Below are positions 45,637 to 53,938 of a stretch of DNA of 62,070 bases, in pieces. Source of the DNA: Paenibacillus rhizophilus (lineage in GTDB: Bacteria > Bacillota > Bacilli > Paenibacillales > Paenibacillaceae); NCBI RefSeq assembly GCF_003854965.1, contig NZ_RQPI01000020.1, positions 1 to 62,070 on the forward strand, read 5' to 3'. The first letter of the stretch is position 1, and each line of letters begins with the position of its first letter. Under the pieces are notes generated by a model. It searched no databases, was not told where the DNA came from, and saw only the letters and a list, made by a program, of their open reading frames with translations. The translations under genes were made by a program, and so were the position numbers.

Positions 45637-46521
45637 CTATACGTGGCCGGCCTCAAGCAGGACGTCGCTCAGACGCGCATACTCCGCCAGACTCAGCGTC
45701 TCGCCGCGGCGTGAAGGTTCAATCCCTGCCTCAGCCAGCAGCGCTTCCAGCCGCTCTCTCCCCTCTTTGGGAAAGAAGCGGGCCTTTAAATTGTTCGATA
45801 TGGTTTTGCGACGCTGTGTAAAGGAGGCCCGCACCACTTCAAAAAAATGCTTCTCGTCCTTTACCTCGACCGGCGGACGCTCCCTGACCTTCAGTCGGAT
45901 GACCGCTGACTCCACATTCGGCTGGGGAATAAACACCGTATGCGGCACCGTACAGATCAGCTCCGGCTCGCTGTAATACTGCACGGCGATGCTCAGGCTG
46001 CCGTAGTCCTTGCCTCCCGGCGATGCCGCCATCCGCTCGGCGACCTCTTTTTGAATCATCACGACAATGTTGGCAAGCGGCAGCTTCTCTTCCAGCAGCT
46101 TCATCAGAATCGGGGTCGTCACATAGTAAGGCAGATTGGCGACCACACTGACCTTGCTCACTTCCCCGAAATCTTCGCTGAACAGTTCGTGCAGATCCAC
46201 TTTAAGCACATCGGCATGCCGTATCTTGACATGGGGATACGGAGACAGCACCTTCTGCAGTATCGGAATCAGACGCTGGTCGATCTCTACAGCCGTAACA
46301 GCACCCGCCGTCTGCGCCAGACGCTCGGTCAGCGCGCCGATGCCGGGGCCGATCTCAAGAGCACCCGTGCTTTCATCCAGAGCAGCCGCATCTACAATTT
46401 TATTTAATATATTTTGGTCAATCAGAAAGTTCTGACCCAGGCTCTTCTTGAACGAAAATCCGTGAGCCGCGATAATTTCTTTTGTCCTTTTGGGGGATGA
46501 AATTTCTTCCCTGCCGCTCAT
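45637..46521 (-). CDS. rsmA: 16S rRNA dimethyladenosine transferase (KsgA)
   Basis: Dimethylates two adenines in the 3' end loop of 16S rRNA. The 294-residue SAM enzyme has KKSLGQNFLIDQNIL, GALEIGPGIGALTERLAQ, and the catalytic NLPYYVTTPILMKLLE (NLPY). The start overlaps the rnmV stop by four bases (ATGA). Confidence 0.97.
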   Translation of the reverse strand: MSGREEISSPKRTKEIIAAHGFSFKKSLGQNFLIDQNILNKIVDAAALDESTGALEIGPGIGALTERLAQTAGAVTAVEIDQRLIPILQKVLSPYPHVKIRHADVLKVDLHELFSEDFGEVSKVSVVANLPYYVTTPILMKLLEEKLPLANIVVMIQKEVAERMAASPGGKDYGSLSIAVQYYSEPELICTVPHTVFIPQPNVESAVIRLKVRERPPVEVKDEKHFFEVVRASFTQRRKTISNNLKARFFPKEGRERLEALLAEAGIEPSRRGETLSLAEYARLSDVLLEAGHV

Positions 46522-47069
46522 AAGGATAGACCTCCCTGCTCGATTTGCATCACCGCGTTTGCGAACTCTTCGGGCGTAATGCCGAACATCGACAGCCGCT
46601 TATACAATTGCTTGCCGTTGCAGTAACCGATGCCCAGCAGGTTGCCCAGCTCCATTCTCCGCTGCGCGGCATTAGGGTGTACAATCATCCCCGCAGCCAG
46701 AAGATCGTCCATTCCGATCAGCACCGGCGCTCCCTCGAAGGAAGTATGCACATGCTCCAGCGCATGGCGAATCGCCTCGGGCGATGCGTTCTCGACGCCG
46801 ATATCGCCTTTCAAGGTCGCATCCTGCTCCGGAATAAAAGCATGCTTGCAGCCAGGCACCTTCGACGAAACAATCTTGCGTATCCGTTCTCCCGCATGAT
46901 CCGGGTCGGTCAAAATAATAACGCCGCGGCGCTCCATCGCAAGCTTGATCTTGGCGATTACCCGGCTGTCCACCGCCGAACCGCCCGTTTCGATCGTGTC
47001 GGCATCGACCGCTCTTTTGACGGCGACGGTATCGCTTTTGCCTTCCACGACAATTAATTCTTTAATCAT
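46518..47069 (-). CDS. rnmV: Ribonuclease M5
   Basis: Toprim nuclease that matures 5S rRNA. The 183-residue protein has ELIVVEGKSDTVAVKRAVDA and VIILTDPDHAGERIRKI (Toprim Glu and DxD) and a C-terminal region with LLGIGYCNGKQLYKRLSMFG. Found upstream of rsmA as in B. subtilis. Confidence 0.97.
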   Translation of the reverse strand: MIKELIVVEGKSDTVAVKRAVDADTIETGGSAVDSRVIAKIKLAMERRGVIILTDPDHAGERIRKIVSSKVPGCKHAFIPEQDATLKGDIGVENASPEAIRHALEHVHTSFEGAPVLIGMDDLLAAGMIVHPNAAQRRMELGNLLGIGYCNGKQLYKRLSMFGITPEEFANAVMQIEQGGLSL

Positions 47070-47134
47070 TGTTTATCTTTTCCTCCCGCAGCGGCCCTAT
47101 CCCCCGCCTTTACCACAAAAAATAAAAGCAAAAA

Positions 47135-47161
47135 GAAGAGGATTCGCTCCTCTTCTTTTTG
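47135..47161 (-). terminator. Terminator of the yabE-like gene
   Basis: AAAGAAGAGGA / TCCTCTTCTTT with a five-base loop and a T-run on the minus strand. It separates the gene from rnmV-rsmA. Confidence 0.85.
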
Positions 47162-47227
47162 GCTAAGAATTATATAAGTGACGAGCTTACATCACTATAG
47201 CGTATTGCCGCCAAATTTGCAAAATCA

Positions 47228-48385
47228 TTAATCCAGCTCCGGTTTAACCGGACCGATCACGTAAACGGCACGCGATTTGCGGCCGAAACTGCGGGCATGG
47301 CTCAGCGAATCGTAATAAACGTCAATCTTATTGCCTTTAATGGCTCCGCCGGTATCCTCAGCGCGGCGGAATCCGAGTCCCTCGATATACACCCACCAGC
47401 CAATAGGAATCACATTAGGATCCACTGCAATGGTCCGCCCTTCCGTTACGCGCGTTCCGGAAGCGGTACGTGTGCCGATTCCCGGTTCTTCCGAAGAATA
47501 TGCCGTCATCGAAACATTCTTAATCATTCTTTTGAACTCGAAGTCCACGCCGGCTTTGCTGGCGACATTGCTGCTTCTGACGTTGGTCTTTTTGGAAGTG
47601 GTGCTGCTAACGGAAGAAACTTTCGCGACTGCGGCTTTAGGCAAGGCTTTCGTACCAATGGCGATCACTTTATCCTTGGTCACCGTCTGCACTTCTTTAC
47701 CGACCATGCGCATCGAGACAAGCTTTCCGTCCTGGTAAGTCTTCTCGATATGCTGGATAATGGCGCCGGGCTTGCCGGCCTGTGCTACTCGTACTGTCCC
47801 TACGGTTAGGGAGGGGTCCGCCGTCTTGATAACCCGGAAAGGCAAGCTTTGGGTCCGCTGTACAACCTGCTTGTTGATGCGGATGACCTTAACTTCCGTT
47901 TTGGCGGAGATTGCGGTGTCTAGCGAAGGAAAAACCTTATCGTGGGCATTCAGCGTAATGCCCAGACTGTTCATGGCCCGACCGATCGTATCCTCAGTCG
48001 TATAGAGCGTTTTTGTCTGTCCATTTTCAGTCAGAGTGAGCTCATGTGCACGGTCAATGACGATCCGGTCGCCGTCTTTGATCTCGTCGCCAAGACCCGC
48101 AGATAATTTGTCGTACGGTTTCAACGAGATTGTTTCTTTGGCCAGAGCTTCGCCCAGAAGCGCTTCGCGCGTTTCCAGAGCACGAACCTGCCCGTCTATC
48201 ACTAAAACAATTTGTTTGCTGCTTTGAGAGTGTACGTATAGCAGAATAAGCAGCGCGATAGCTACCCCGATTACGCCCGCAAATGCCCAGGTGCGTAAAT
48301 TCACCTGTTGAAGCCGTAACCGTAATGCATAAGACCTGCTGGATGATTGCGAATCATGGGATACTTCGGGTTGGAATACGCCCAT
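47228..48385 (-). CDS. DUF348/G5/3D-domain cell-wall protein (YabE-like)
   Basis: A 385-residue secreted or membrane-anchored protein. An N-terminal transmembrane segment (about residues 33-51) is followed by two DUF348 repeats, a G5 domain (about residues 195-250) and a C-terminal 3D domain with the Asp residues of MTAYSSEEPGIG, IAVDPNVIPIG and EDTGGAIKGNKIDVY, as in resuscitation-promoting YabE and lytic transglycosylase relatives. Expression is under a c-di-AMP riboswitch. Confidence 0.93.
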   Translation of the reverse strand: MGVFQPEVSHDSQSSSRSYALRLRLQQVNLRTWAFAGVIGVAIALLILLYVHSQSSKQIVLVIDGQVRALETREALLGEALAKETISLKPYDKLSAGLGDEIKDGDRIVIDRAHELTLTENGQTKTLYTTEDTIGRAMNSLGITLNAHDKVFPSLDTAISAKTEVKVIRINKQVVQRTQSLPFRVIKTADPSLTVGTVRVAQAGKPGAIIQHIEKTYQDGKLVSMRMVGKEVQTVTKDKVIAIGTKALPKAAVAKVSSVSSTTSKKTNVRSSNVASKAGVDFEFKRMIKNVSMTAYSSEEPGIGTRTASGTRVTEGRTIAVDPNVIPIGWWVYIEGLGFRRAEDTGGAIKGNKIDVYYDSLSHARSFGRKSRAVYVIGPVKPELD

Positions 48386-48579
48386 CTTCTACATCCTCCT
48401 TACATAGCCCGCCCAAACCGTAAACCGTACTGCTGGTTCCAGCGAAACTACAAGAGATTGTCACAGGACACGATACTATTCGCGGCTTCTCGCATCCTGC
48501 TCATAAATCGCCTGCCCGGCATGGCATCTTCCGCCTGTTATATAACAGTTCACAGGCGAATACGTTTAATTCAAACAAA

Positions 48580-48629
48580 AAGAAGCCTAAACAAAGAGTC
48601 TTGATTAGAGGACTCTTTCGTGGCTTCTT
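48580..48629 (-). terminator. Riboswitch expression-platform terminator
   Basis: AAGAAGCC / GGCTTCTT outer arms and an inner AAAGAGTC / GACTCTTT stem, followed on the minus strand by TTTTTG. It lies between the c-di-AMP aptamer and the yabE-like gene. Confidence 0.85.
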
Positions 48630-48659
48630 GGGATGCCCGAATAAACGGCCAAACGCACG

Positions 48660-48905
48660 AGGTTTCCTCTCTTACTTGCGCTTACGGGGTTAGCTGTCGG
48701 GTTCGGACGAAAGAGAGACGCCCTATCTCAGGTCAACCGCTCATGGCGATTGCCTTCAAATTCACCCCAAAGACCACGTGAAGAAATCAAATACAGCCTG
48801 CAACGCCAACCTGATGTACTCTTATGTACGGCTTTAGGCATACAGCAAAGCGATATTGGTTCCCCCGTTCTCCATACAGAGACTCAGCGAGACGATTTAT
48901 GAATC
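48660..48905 (-). ncRNA. c-di-AMP riboswitch (ydaO/yuaA type)
   Basis: On the minus strand the conserved blocks appear in order: CGCTGAGTC, GGGGGAACCAAT, GGGGTGAATTTGAAGG, TAGGGCGTCTC and finally CCGAACCCGACAGCTAACC followed by CCGTAAGCGC. These match the ydaO aptamer that binds two c-di-AMP molecules and turns expression off. The terminator just downstream acts as the platform. Such riboswitches often control cell-wall hydrolases. Confidence 0.92.
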
Positions 48906-48945
48906 AGCGGCTGTCACAGTAACAACAGCTCACTGCACTGACAAG

Positions 48946-48975
48946 ATAATATCCTGTTTCGATGCATGTTGTAAA
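48946..48975 (-). promoter_or_regulatory. Sigma-A promoter of the riboswitch transcript
   Basis: TTTACA (48975 to 48970), 18-base spacer, TATTAT (48951 to 48946). The start would lie about 30 bases before the aptamer. The 48976-49100 stretch is AT-rich, with nothing else seen. Confidence 0.6.
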
Positions 48976-49100
48976 GCACACTTCAACCAGATAAGCGCAA
49001 GAAAATGGTTAAATTAATGTAATAAACACCCGTTTTTTTGTTAAAAAACTTTAATCTTTCGTTCATTCTCATTATTTTAGCCGGTTTTCTCCCGTTTTCA

Positions 49101-49868
49101 CTAAATACCAAATAACCCCAGTGCATTTTTGTACGTAATTTCAGCCATTTTATTCAATTTAATTCCTTTTATTTCCGCTGCTGCCTCTGCTACCAATCTA
49201 ACATGAGCGCTCTCGTTACGCTTGCCCCGATAGGGGTGGGGGGTCAGATATGGGGAGTCCGTTTCGATCAGCAGACGGTCCAGCGGAACCTGCGCCAGCA
49301 CCTCCTTAGGCACCCGGGCGTTCTTGAACGTAATTGGTCCTCCGAAGGAGAGGTAAAAGCCGAGATCGAGGCACATTTTGGCTGTCTCCCAGCTACCCGA
49401 GAAGGAATGCATGATCCCCCCAATTTCCGAAGCCTTCTCTTCGCGGAGAATACGGACCACATCTTCGTGGGCGTCCCGGTTATGAATGACAATCGGCATA
49501 TTCAGCTCCCGTGCCAGCCCGATCTGCCGCCGGAATACGGTATGCTGAACTTCTTTTGGTGAAGTATCCCAGTAGTAATCGAGCCCAATTTCCCCGATAG
49601 CCACGACTTTTTCATGACTGCACAGCGAGGCGATCCAATCAAGGTCCCCGTCCTTCATATCAATGGCATCCTGCGGGTGCCAACCCACTGCCGCATAAAT
49701 AAACTCGTACGATTCGGCCAGCTTCATCGTGGTTGGAATCGTTTCCCGGTTGAAGCCGACATTGACCATTTTGCTTACTCCCGCCTCTACAGCCCGTGCA
49801 ATCGTTTCCTCACGGTCGCCGTCGAATTGCGGAGCATCCAGATGGGTATGGGTGTCGAAAAGCTGCAT
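49101..49868 (-). CDS. tatD: TatD-family metal-dependent deoxyribonuclease
   Basis: Single-strand DNase or hydrolase of the amidohydrolase superfamily. The 255-residue TIM barrel has DTHTHLDAPQFDGDRE, IGEIGLDYYWDTSP, PIVIHNRDAHED and LIETDSPYLTPHPYRGKRN. The ATG at 49868 (AAGGGG upstream) is preferred over GTG at 49874. In B. subtilis it follows metS, which is not here. Confidence 0.95.
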   Translation of the reverse strand: MQLFDTHTHLDAPQFDGDREETIARAVEAGVSKMVNVGFNRETIPTTMKLAESYEFIYAAVGWHPQDAIDMKDGDLDWIASLCSHEKVVAIGEIGLDYYWDTSPKEVQHTVFRRQIGLARELNMPIVIHNRDAHEDVVRILREEKASEIGGIMHSFSGSWETAKMCLDLGFYLSFGGPITFKNARVPKEVLAQVPLDRLLIETDSPYLTPHPYRGKRNESAHVRLVAEAAAEIKGIKLNKMAEITYKNALGLFGI

Positions 49869-49895
49869 AACCACTTCCCCTTTCTTTGCTATTTC

Positions 49896-51182
49896 TCAAC
49901 GTACATCAAACAAATCCTTTATCGAATTCGGCAGCATCGGAAGCGCTTTTTCAAGCTTGTCCTGCGGATAATATAAATGATAGCGCCCCCGGTGAATCCC
50001 GCTGATAGAGCGGACGATGTCCGACACCTCGGAGATTTCGCGAAGCCGTTCCTGACGATCCAGCAGAAGAATCTGCTTACCGTGAAAGCCCTCTCCCGGA
50101 CGGAATACATCATAGGGTAAATCTGTCGGAAAATCAATTTCCAAGTCGTATTCCGGGTGCAGTCCGGCCGAGGCGAAGCTGCGGCGAATTTCGTCAATTG
50201 TTTCCATGTCCAGGCTTTCCATCTCTACATATTTATACAGTTTACGATGAATAAAGCGGCTGCACAAGTCGCTCAGCAGTTCGTCCTGTTCCGAGGTCCA
50301 CTGCATAAATGTCGCCTGCACAAGCGCCTCATCCAGCTGCAAATACTGCTGCACATTTACCTTACCGCGAAATAAATCGGTCAGCGGCTCCACCATAAAA
50401 CGGAAGGAATAGCCTTCTTGAAACAGCTGCTTGGCCCGGCGGAACACCTGGCGCAAAATAATTTCCGAGCTGCGCGTAACCGGATGAAAATAAACCTGCC
50501 AATACATTTGGTAACGGGACATTAAGTAGTCCTCAATTGCATGCATCCCCGATTCCTTGACCACTACCCGCCCGTGATATGGACGAAGCACCCGCAAAAT
50601 ACGATCGATATCGATCGTGCCGTAGTTAACCCCGGTGTAATAAGCGTCGCGCAGCAGATAATCCATCCGGTCGGCATCCAGCGGACTCGACACCAAATTG
50701 ACCACAATGTCATGCTCATATTTTTTACAGATAACCGAGGCTACCTTCTGCGGAAAATCTTCCTCCACTTCCTGCAAAATTTCAGTAATACCAGTGTTCT
50801 CCAGTATGATCCGGCATGTCCAGTCTTCATGATTCATTTGAAAAGCTTCTTCTATAGAATGGGAGAACGGTCCGTGCCCCAAATCATGCAAAAGCGCCGC
50901 GCACAGCGTAAGCAGCCTTTCCTCGGGAAACCAGTCTTTATAACCGCTGCGCTCAAATTGGGAAATAATGCGCCGCGTAATTTCATATACCCCAAGCGAA
51001 TGGGAGAACCGGCTGTGTTCGGCGCCGTGAAAGGTCAAGTAGGTGGTTCCGAGCTGGCGAATCCGGCGCAGACGCTGAAATTCCTTTGTATTAATGAGGC
51101 GCCAAATCACCGTATCCTGTACATGGATGTAATTGTGAACCGGATCTTTAAATACTTTTTCTTCCGTAAGCGGCTGCTGCAT
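49896..51182 (-). CDS. HD-domain (SAMHD1-like) phosphohydrolase, YwfO-like
   Basis: A 428-residue protein with the SAMHD1/dGTPase-like arrangement: VFKDPVHNYIHVQDTVIWRL, RLRRIRQLGTTYLTFHGAEH, HSRFSHSLGVYEITRRI, the metal-binding LLHDLGHGPFSHSIEEAF (HD) and DADRMDYLLRDAYYTG. Start follows AAAGGAG. It sits where B. subtilis has metS, next to abrB, but is divergent from it. dNTP or other nucleotide substrate is not shown here. Confidence 0.9.
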   Translation of the reverse strand: MQQPLTEEKVFKDPVHNYIHVQDTVIWRLINTKEFQRLRRIRQLGTTYLTFHGAEHSRFSHSLGVYEITRRIISQFERSGYKDWFPEERLLTLCAALLHDLGHGPFSHSIEEAFQMNHEDWTCRIILENTGITEILQEVEEDFPQKVASVICKKYEHDIVVNLVSSPLDADRMDYLLRDAYYTGVNYGTIDIDRILRVLRPYHGRVVVKESGMHAIEDYLMSRYQMYWQVYFHPVTRSSEIILRQVFRRAKQLFQEGYSFRFMVEPLTDLFRGKVNVQQYLQLDEALVQATFMQWTSEQDELLSDLCSRFIHRKLYKYVEMESLDMETIDEIRRSFASAGLHPEYDLEIDFPTDLPYDVFRPGEGFHGKQILLLDRQERLREISEVSDIVRSISGIHRGRYHLYYPQDKLEKALPMLPNSIKDLFDVR

Positions 51183-51244
51183 GAAGTCAGCTCCTTTATC
51201 TTTAACATCGACTTTTTCTGATTTATTCTAATAAAAAAGAAGAT

Positions 51245-51294
51245 TTCGTCACTTTTTGTCGAAAAAAGTTGATAATTTAGTTTCCATTTCGACA
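51245..51294 (+). promoter_or_regulatory. Three Spo0A boxes between the HD gene and abrB
   Basis: TGACGAA (minus, 51245-51251), TGTCGAA (plus, 51257-51263) and TGTCGAA (minus, 51288-51294) match TGNCGAA. They lie 100-150 bases upstream of the abrB -35 and within 110 bases of the divergent HD gene start. Confidence 0.6.
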
Positions 51295-51392
51295 TTTTAC
51301 TTGTGCCTCTTAGATAGTTATTATATATATTGAAGTGCAGCCATTCCAGAAACCTTGTCATATCAGAAAATAATTCATCCTCTAAAAAGAGG

Positions 51393-51421
51393 TTGACTGT
51401 TTTGGGAATGGTTGGTATTAT
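51393..51421 (+). promoter_or_regulatory. Sigma-A promoter of abrB
   Basis: TTGACT (51393-51398), 17-base spacer, TATTAT (51416-51421). It places a start near 51428. Confidence 0.75.
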
Positions 51422-51444
51422 ATGTACCATAAAACAGAGAAGAT

Positions 51445-51451
51445 TGTCGAA
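51445..51451 (+). promoter_or_regulatory. Spo0A box just downstream of the abrB start site
   Basis: TGTCGAA at about +18. In B. subtilis, boxes in this position let Spo0A-P block abrB transcription. Confidence 0.65.
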
Positions 51452-51492
51452 TAGTGACACTTTTTGATTATTTGAGAGGAGCAACGATTGTT

Positions 51493-51747
51493 ATGATGAA
51501 ATCAACAGGCATTGTAAGAAAAGTAGACGAACTGGGACGGGTTGTCATTCCGATCGAGCTGCGCCGTACGCTGGGTATTGGAGAAAAAGATGCGCTTGAG
51601 ATTTATGTGGACGGTGAGCGGATCATGCTGAAAAAATACGAGCCTGCCTGTATTTTTTGCGGTAATGCCGAGAACGTGACTTACTTTAAAGGAAAAATTG
51701 TTTGCAATGAATGCATTTCTGCTATCCCTGCCCCTGTGACAAATTAA
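51493..51747 (+). CDS. abrB: Transition-state regulator AbrB with Cys4 C-terminus
   Basis: Pleiotropic repressor of post-exponential genes. The 84-residue product has the swapped-hairpin DNA-binding domain (MMKSTGIVRKVDELGRVVIP, ELRRTLGIGEKDALEIYV) nearly identical to B. subtilis AbrB. The C-terminal domain differs: CIFC and, 16 residues later, CNEC suggest a small zinc ribbon. ATG at 51493 follows GAGGAG. It is the only clearly plus-strand regulator in this region. Confidence 0.95.
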   Translation: MMKSTGIVRKVDELGRVVIPIELRRTLGIGEKDALEIYVDGERIMLKKYEPACIFCGNAENVTYFKGKIVCNECISAIPAPVTN

Positions 51748-51810
51748 ATTAAATCGGTTATAATGGAACTAATCAAATTGTTAATTCTAACCTTTTTTAT
51801 ATCTCCTTAG

Positions 51811-51839
51811 CCTCCCGCGAATGCGGGGGGTATTTTTTT
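51811..51839 (+). terminator. Terminator of abrB
   Basis: CCTCCCGC / GCGGGGGG with a four-base loop, then TATTTTTTT on the plus strand. Confidence 0.85.
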
Positions 51840-52055
51840 ATGTGGGGGCGGCCCCTCCCAAACCCTCCCCAATGGGAAGGGCCCCAAGGGCTGCGCCCTC
51901 TGGACACCCGCAATTGTTGGATAGGTGCGGAAGGTTGGCGAGATCTGGCGGCTTGGGGTGGTGGAGCGGCCCTTCTCGGGCGATTCCTGACGGAATCGGC
52001 CTCGGGGCCTTCCATGCGTGCTTGGGGCGCTCCGAGTTAAGGAAGGCGGAGACAT

Positions 52056-52092
52056 GCGCTCTCCCTTCGGGAATCGCTTTACTTTTGTGCTT
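52056..52092. repeat. Copy 1 of the direct repeat
   Basis: 37 bases with GCGCTCTCCC, TTCGGGAATCG and TTTACTTTTGTGCTT in order. The CTCCCTTCGGGA part is itself a small hairpin. Confidence 0.7.
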
Positions 52093-52130
52093 TCTTCGAC
52101 TGGCTCGTGCTGCTACTCCGCCGTTCTCCC

Positions 52131-52166
52131 GCGCTCTCCCTTCGGGAATCGCTTACTTCTGTGCTT
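52131..52166. repeat. Copy 2 of the direct repeat
   Basis: 36 bases, one T shorter than copy 1 and with one T-to-C change. Ends seven bases from the rsmI stop. Confidence 0.7.
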
Positions 52167-52173
52167 GGTGCGG

Positions 52174-53073
52174 CTATTCCTCCAGCAGCGCGTTATAAAT
52201 ATCGCGCTTGGCGACGCCGCGGTCGGACGCGGCTTTTTTCATGGCGTCCTTGCGGGTGGAGCCGGCGGCCTCGTAATGAGCGACATGCCCCTCGATACTG
52301 AGCGCGCGCCACCAGGCGGAATCTGCCTCATAAGCTTCCTCTAAGCTTTCTCCCTCAACGACGATGACATATTCGCCAAGCGGCGGGTGTTCTTCAAGCC
52401 ACTCGGCGCATTCATCAATGGTCCCTCGCAGGAATTCTTCGTATCGTTTCGTCAGCTCGCGTGCCATAACGATTCGCCGGTTGCCGAGAGTCTCCCGCAA
52501 GTGGACCAACGTCTTCGCTACCCGGTGCGGCGACTCGTAGAAGAGCAAAGTACCCTGGGCGGCACGCAGCGGTGCAAGCACCGCTTGGATGCTTTTACGC
52601 TCCCGGGGCAGAAACCCGACGAAAGTAAAAGTGTTCGTCGGGAGACCTGAAGCGATCAACGCGGACAGCGCTGCATTTGCTCCGGGTACAGGAACGACCG
52701 GAATTCCTTCGCTGACAGCGAGCGCGACCAGGTCGGCGCCCGGATCGGAAATGGCCGGCAGACCGGCGTCGCTGACCAATGCCAGATTTTTACCTTCTAT
52801 TATATAGCGTATTAGTTCAGGACCGCTGGCGGCCTTGTTATGCTCATGATAGCTGAACAGCTGGCCGGGAGAAATGTCGAAATGGCTGAGCAGCTTGCGC
52901 GTCTGCCGGGTATCCTCAGCGGCGATAATGTCGCATTCCTTCAGCGTCCGGACAGCCCGGAACGTCATATCCTCCAGGTTGCCGATCGGTGTCGCTACCA
53001 GAAATAAGGTGCCTGTCTTCTGCTGAACATCCGCCTCTTTTTGCTGAAAGCTGCTTTGGCATTGAATAGTCAT
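52174..53073 (-). CDS. rsmI: 16S rRNA (cytidine-2'-O)-methyltransferase RsmI (YabC)
   Basis: Methylates C1402 of 16S rRNA. The 299-residue tetrapyrrole-methylase-fold protein has LFLVATPIGNLEDMTFRAV, AAEDTRQTRKLLSHFDI, LVSDAGLPAISDPGADLV and VPGANAALSALIASGLPTN. The ATG at 53073 overlaps the yabB stop by four bases. The short yazA gene found between them in B. subtilis is missing. Confidence 0.96.
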   Translation of the reverse strand: MTIQCQSSFQQKEADVQQKTGTLFLVATPIGNLEDMTFRAVRTLKECDIIAAEDTRQTRKLLSHFDISPGQLFSYHEHNKAASGPELIRYIIEGKNLALVSDAGLPAISDPGADLVALAVSEGIPVVPVPGANAALSALIASGLPTNTFTFVGFLPRERKSIQAVLAPLRAAQGTLLFYESPHRVAKTLVHLRETLGNRRIVMARELTKRYEEFLRGTIDECAEWLEEHPPLGEYVIVVEGESLEEAYEADSAWWRALSIEGHVAHYEAAGSTRKDAMKKAASDRGVAKRDIYNALLEE

Positions 53074-53837
53074 GATTTTACCTCTTTTGAACCGTAGTAG
53101 ATATCCAGAATTTCCGGACAATATTCATTGTCTTCAGTATATACAATCAGCGGCGGCTGTACCCGTACCTCCGGCTTTCCATCCCGCGCAGCCTCGATCA
53201 ATACCATATTGGCCTCCAGATTCGCACGCGGATGCACAAAACGGATCGTCTTCGGCTCCAGTCTATACTTCCGCATCAAGCTTACGATATCGACCAGCCG
53301 CTGCGGCTTGTGCACCATACTGACCTTTCCGCCGGTGCGGACAAGCCGGACACAGGCCTGAATGACCTCCTCCAGTGTGCATCCGATTTCATGCCGGGCC
53401 ATCGCCTGATGAGTGTTCAGCTTCAGATCACTGCCGTTCAGCGGCATATAGGGCGGATTAACTGTGATGGCATCATATACTCCATATCCCGTCGCAAGAT
53501 GCAGTGTCCGCAAATCCCCTTCATGAATGGTTATCTTCTCCTGGAGCGCATTCATCGCCACACTGCGGCGGGCCATATCGGCCAAACGGGGCTGAATTTC
53601 AATTCCTTCGATAACCGCCGCCGTGCGGGTGGTCAGAAGCAGCGGGATTACTCCGTTGCCTGTACATAAATCCAGCACCCGGCCCCGCGGAGGTACAGAA
53701 GCGAATCTGGCCAGCAAAACGGCATCCATGGAGAAGCTGAATACCTCATCGCTCTGAATAATATGCAAATTATGCGTAAGCAGATCATCCACACGCTCCG
53801 CAGCAAGCAGCGGGACTTCATTCAAACGGTTGCTCAT
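53070..53837 (-). CDS. yabB: tRNA1(Val) adenine-N6 methyltransferase-like protein (YabB)
   Basis: Rossmann-fold methyltransferase. The 255-residue protein has VLDLCTGNGVIPLLLTTRT (SAM motif), IEGIEIQPRLADMARRSV and the base-methylation motif NPPYMPL. TrmN6 (YfiC) relatives modify A37 of tRNA-Val. The ATG at 53837 has AGGAG at the right distance; upstream in-frame starts do not. Confidence 0.9.
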   Translation of the reverse strand: MSNRLNEVPLLAAERVDDLLTHNLHIIQSDEVFSFSMDAVLLARFASVPPRGRVLDLCTGNGVIPLLLTTRTAAVIEGIEIQPRLADMARRSVAMNALQEKITIHEGDLRTLHLATGYGVYDAITVNPPYMPLNGSDLKLNTHQAMARHEIGCTLEEVIQACVRLVRTGGKVSMVHKPQRLVDIVSLMRKYRLEPKTIRFVHPRANLEANMVLIEAARDGKPEVRVQPPLIVYTEDNEYCPEILDIYYGSKEVKS

Positions 53838-53938
53838 CACCATTCTCCTATTCCAACATTCCAAGTACAAGCGAATTATTAATCATTTATTATATTCAAA
53901 AAAAACCGTAGGCGGCGTCCTCCTACGGCTGTATATTC

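Larger units (their letters stand above)
51840..52173. repeat. GC-rich repeat spacer between abrB and rsmI
   Basis: A 330-base convergent spacer with high G+C and no convincing gene. It contains two near-identical direct repeats (52056-52092 and 52131-52166, each with GCGCTCTCCC followed by TTCGGGAATCG) and several short inverted repeats. Possibly a dispersed genomic repeat. Confidence 0.6.

Noticed and set aside
48386..48576. A second riboswitch or small gene between the terminator and the yabE-like gene
   Set aside because: No conserved aptamer blocks or ORF with ribosome site seen; it is probably plain leader.
51840..52173. CRISPR-like array from the direct repeats near abrB
   Set aside because: Only two copies, no regular spacers and no cas genes.
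53070..53073. Frameshift between yabB and rsmI
   Set aside because: The overlap is the ordinary four-base ATGA coupling, and both proteins are full length.
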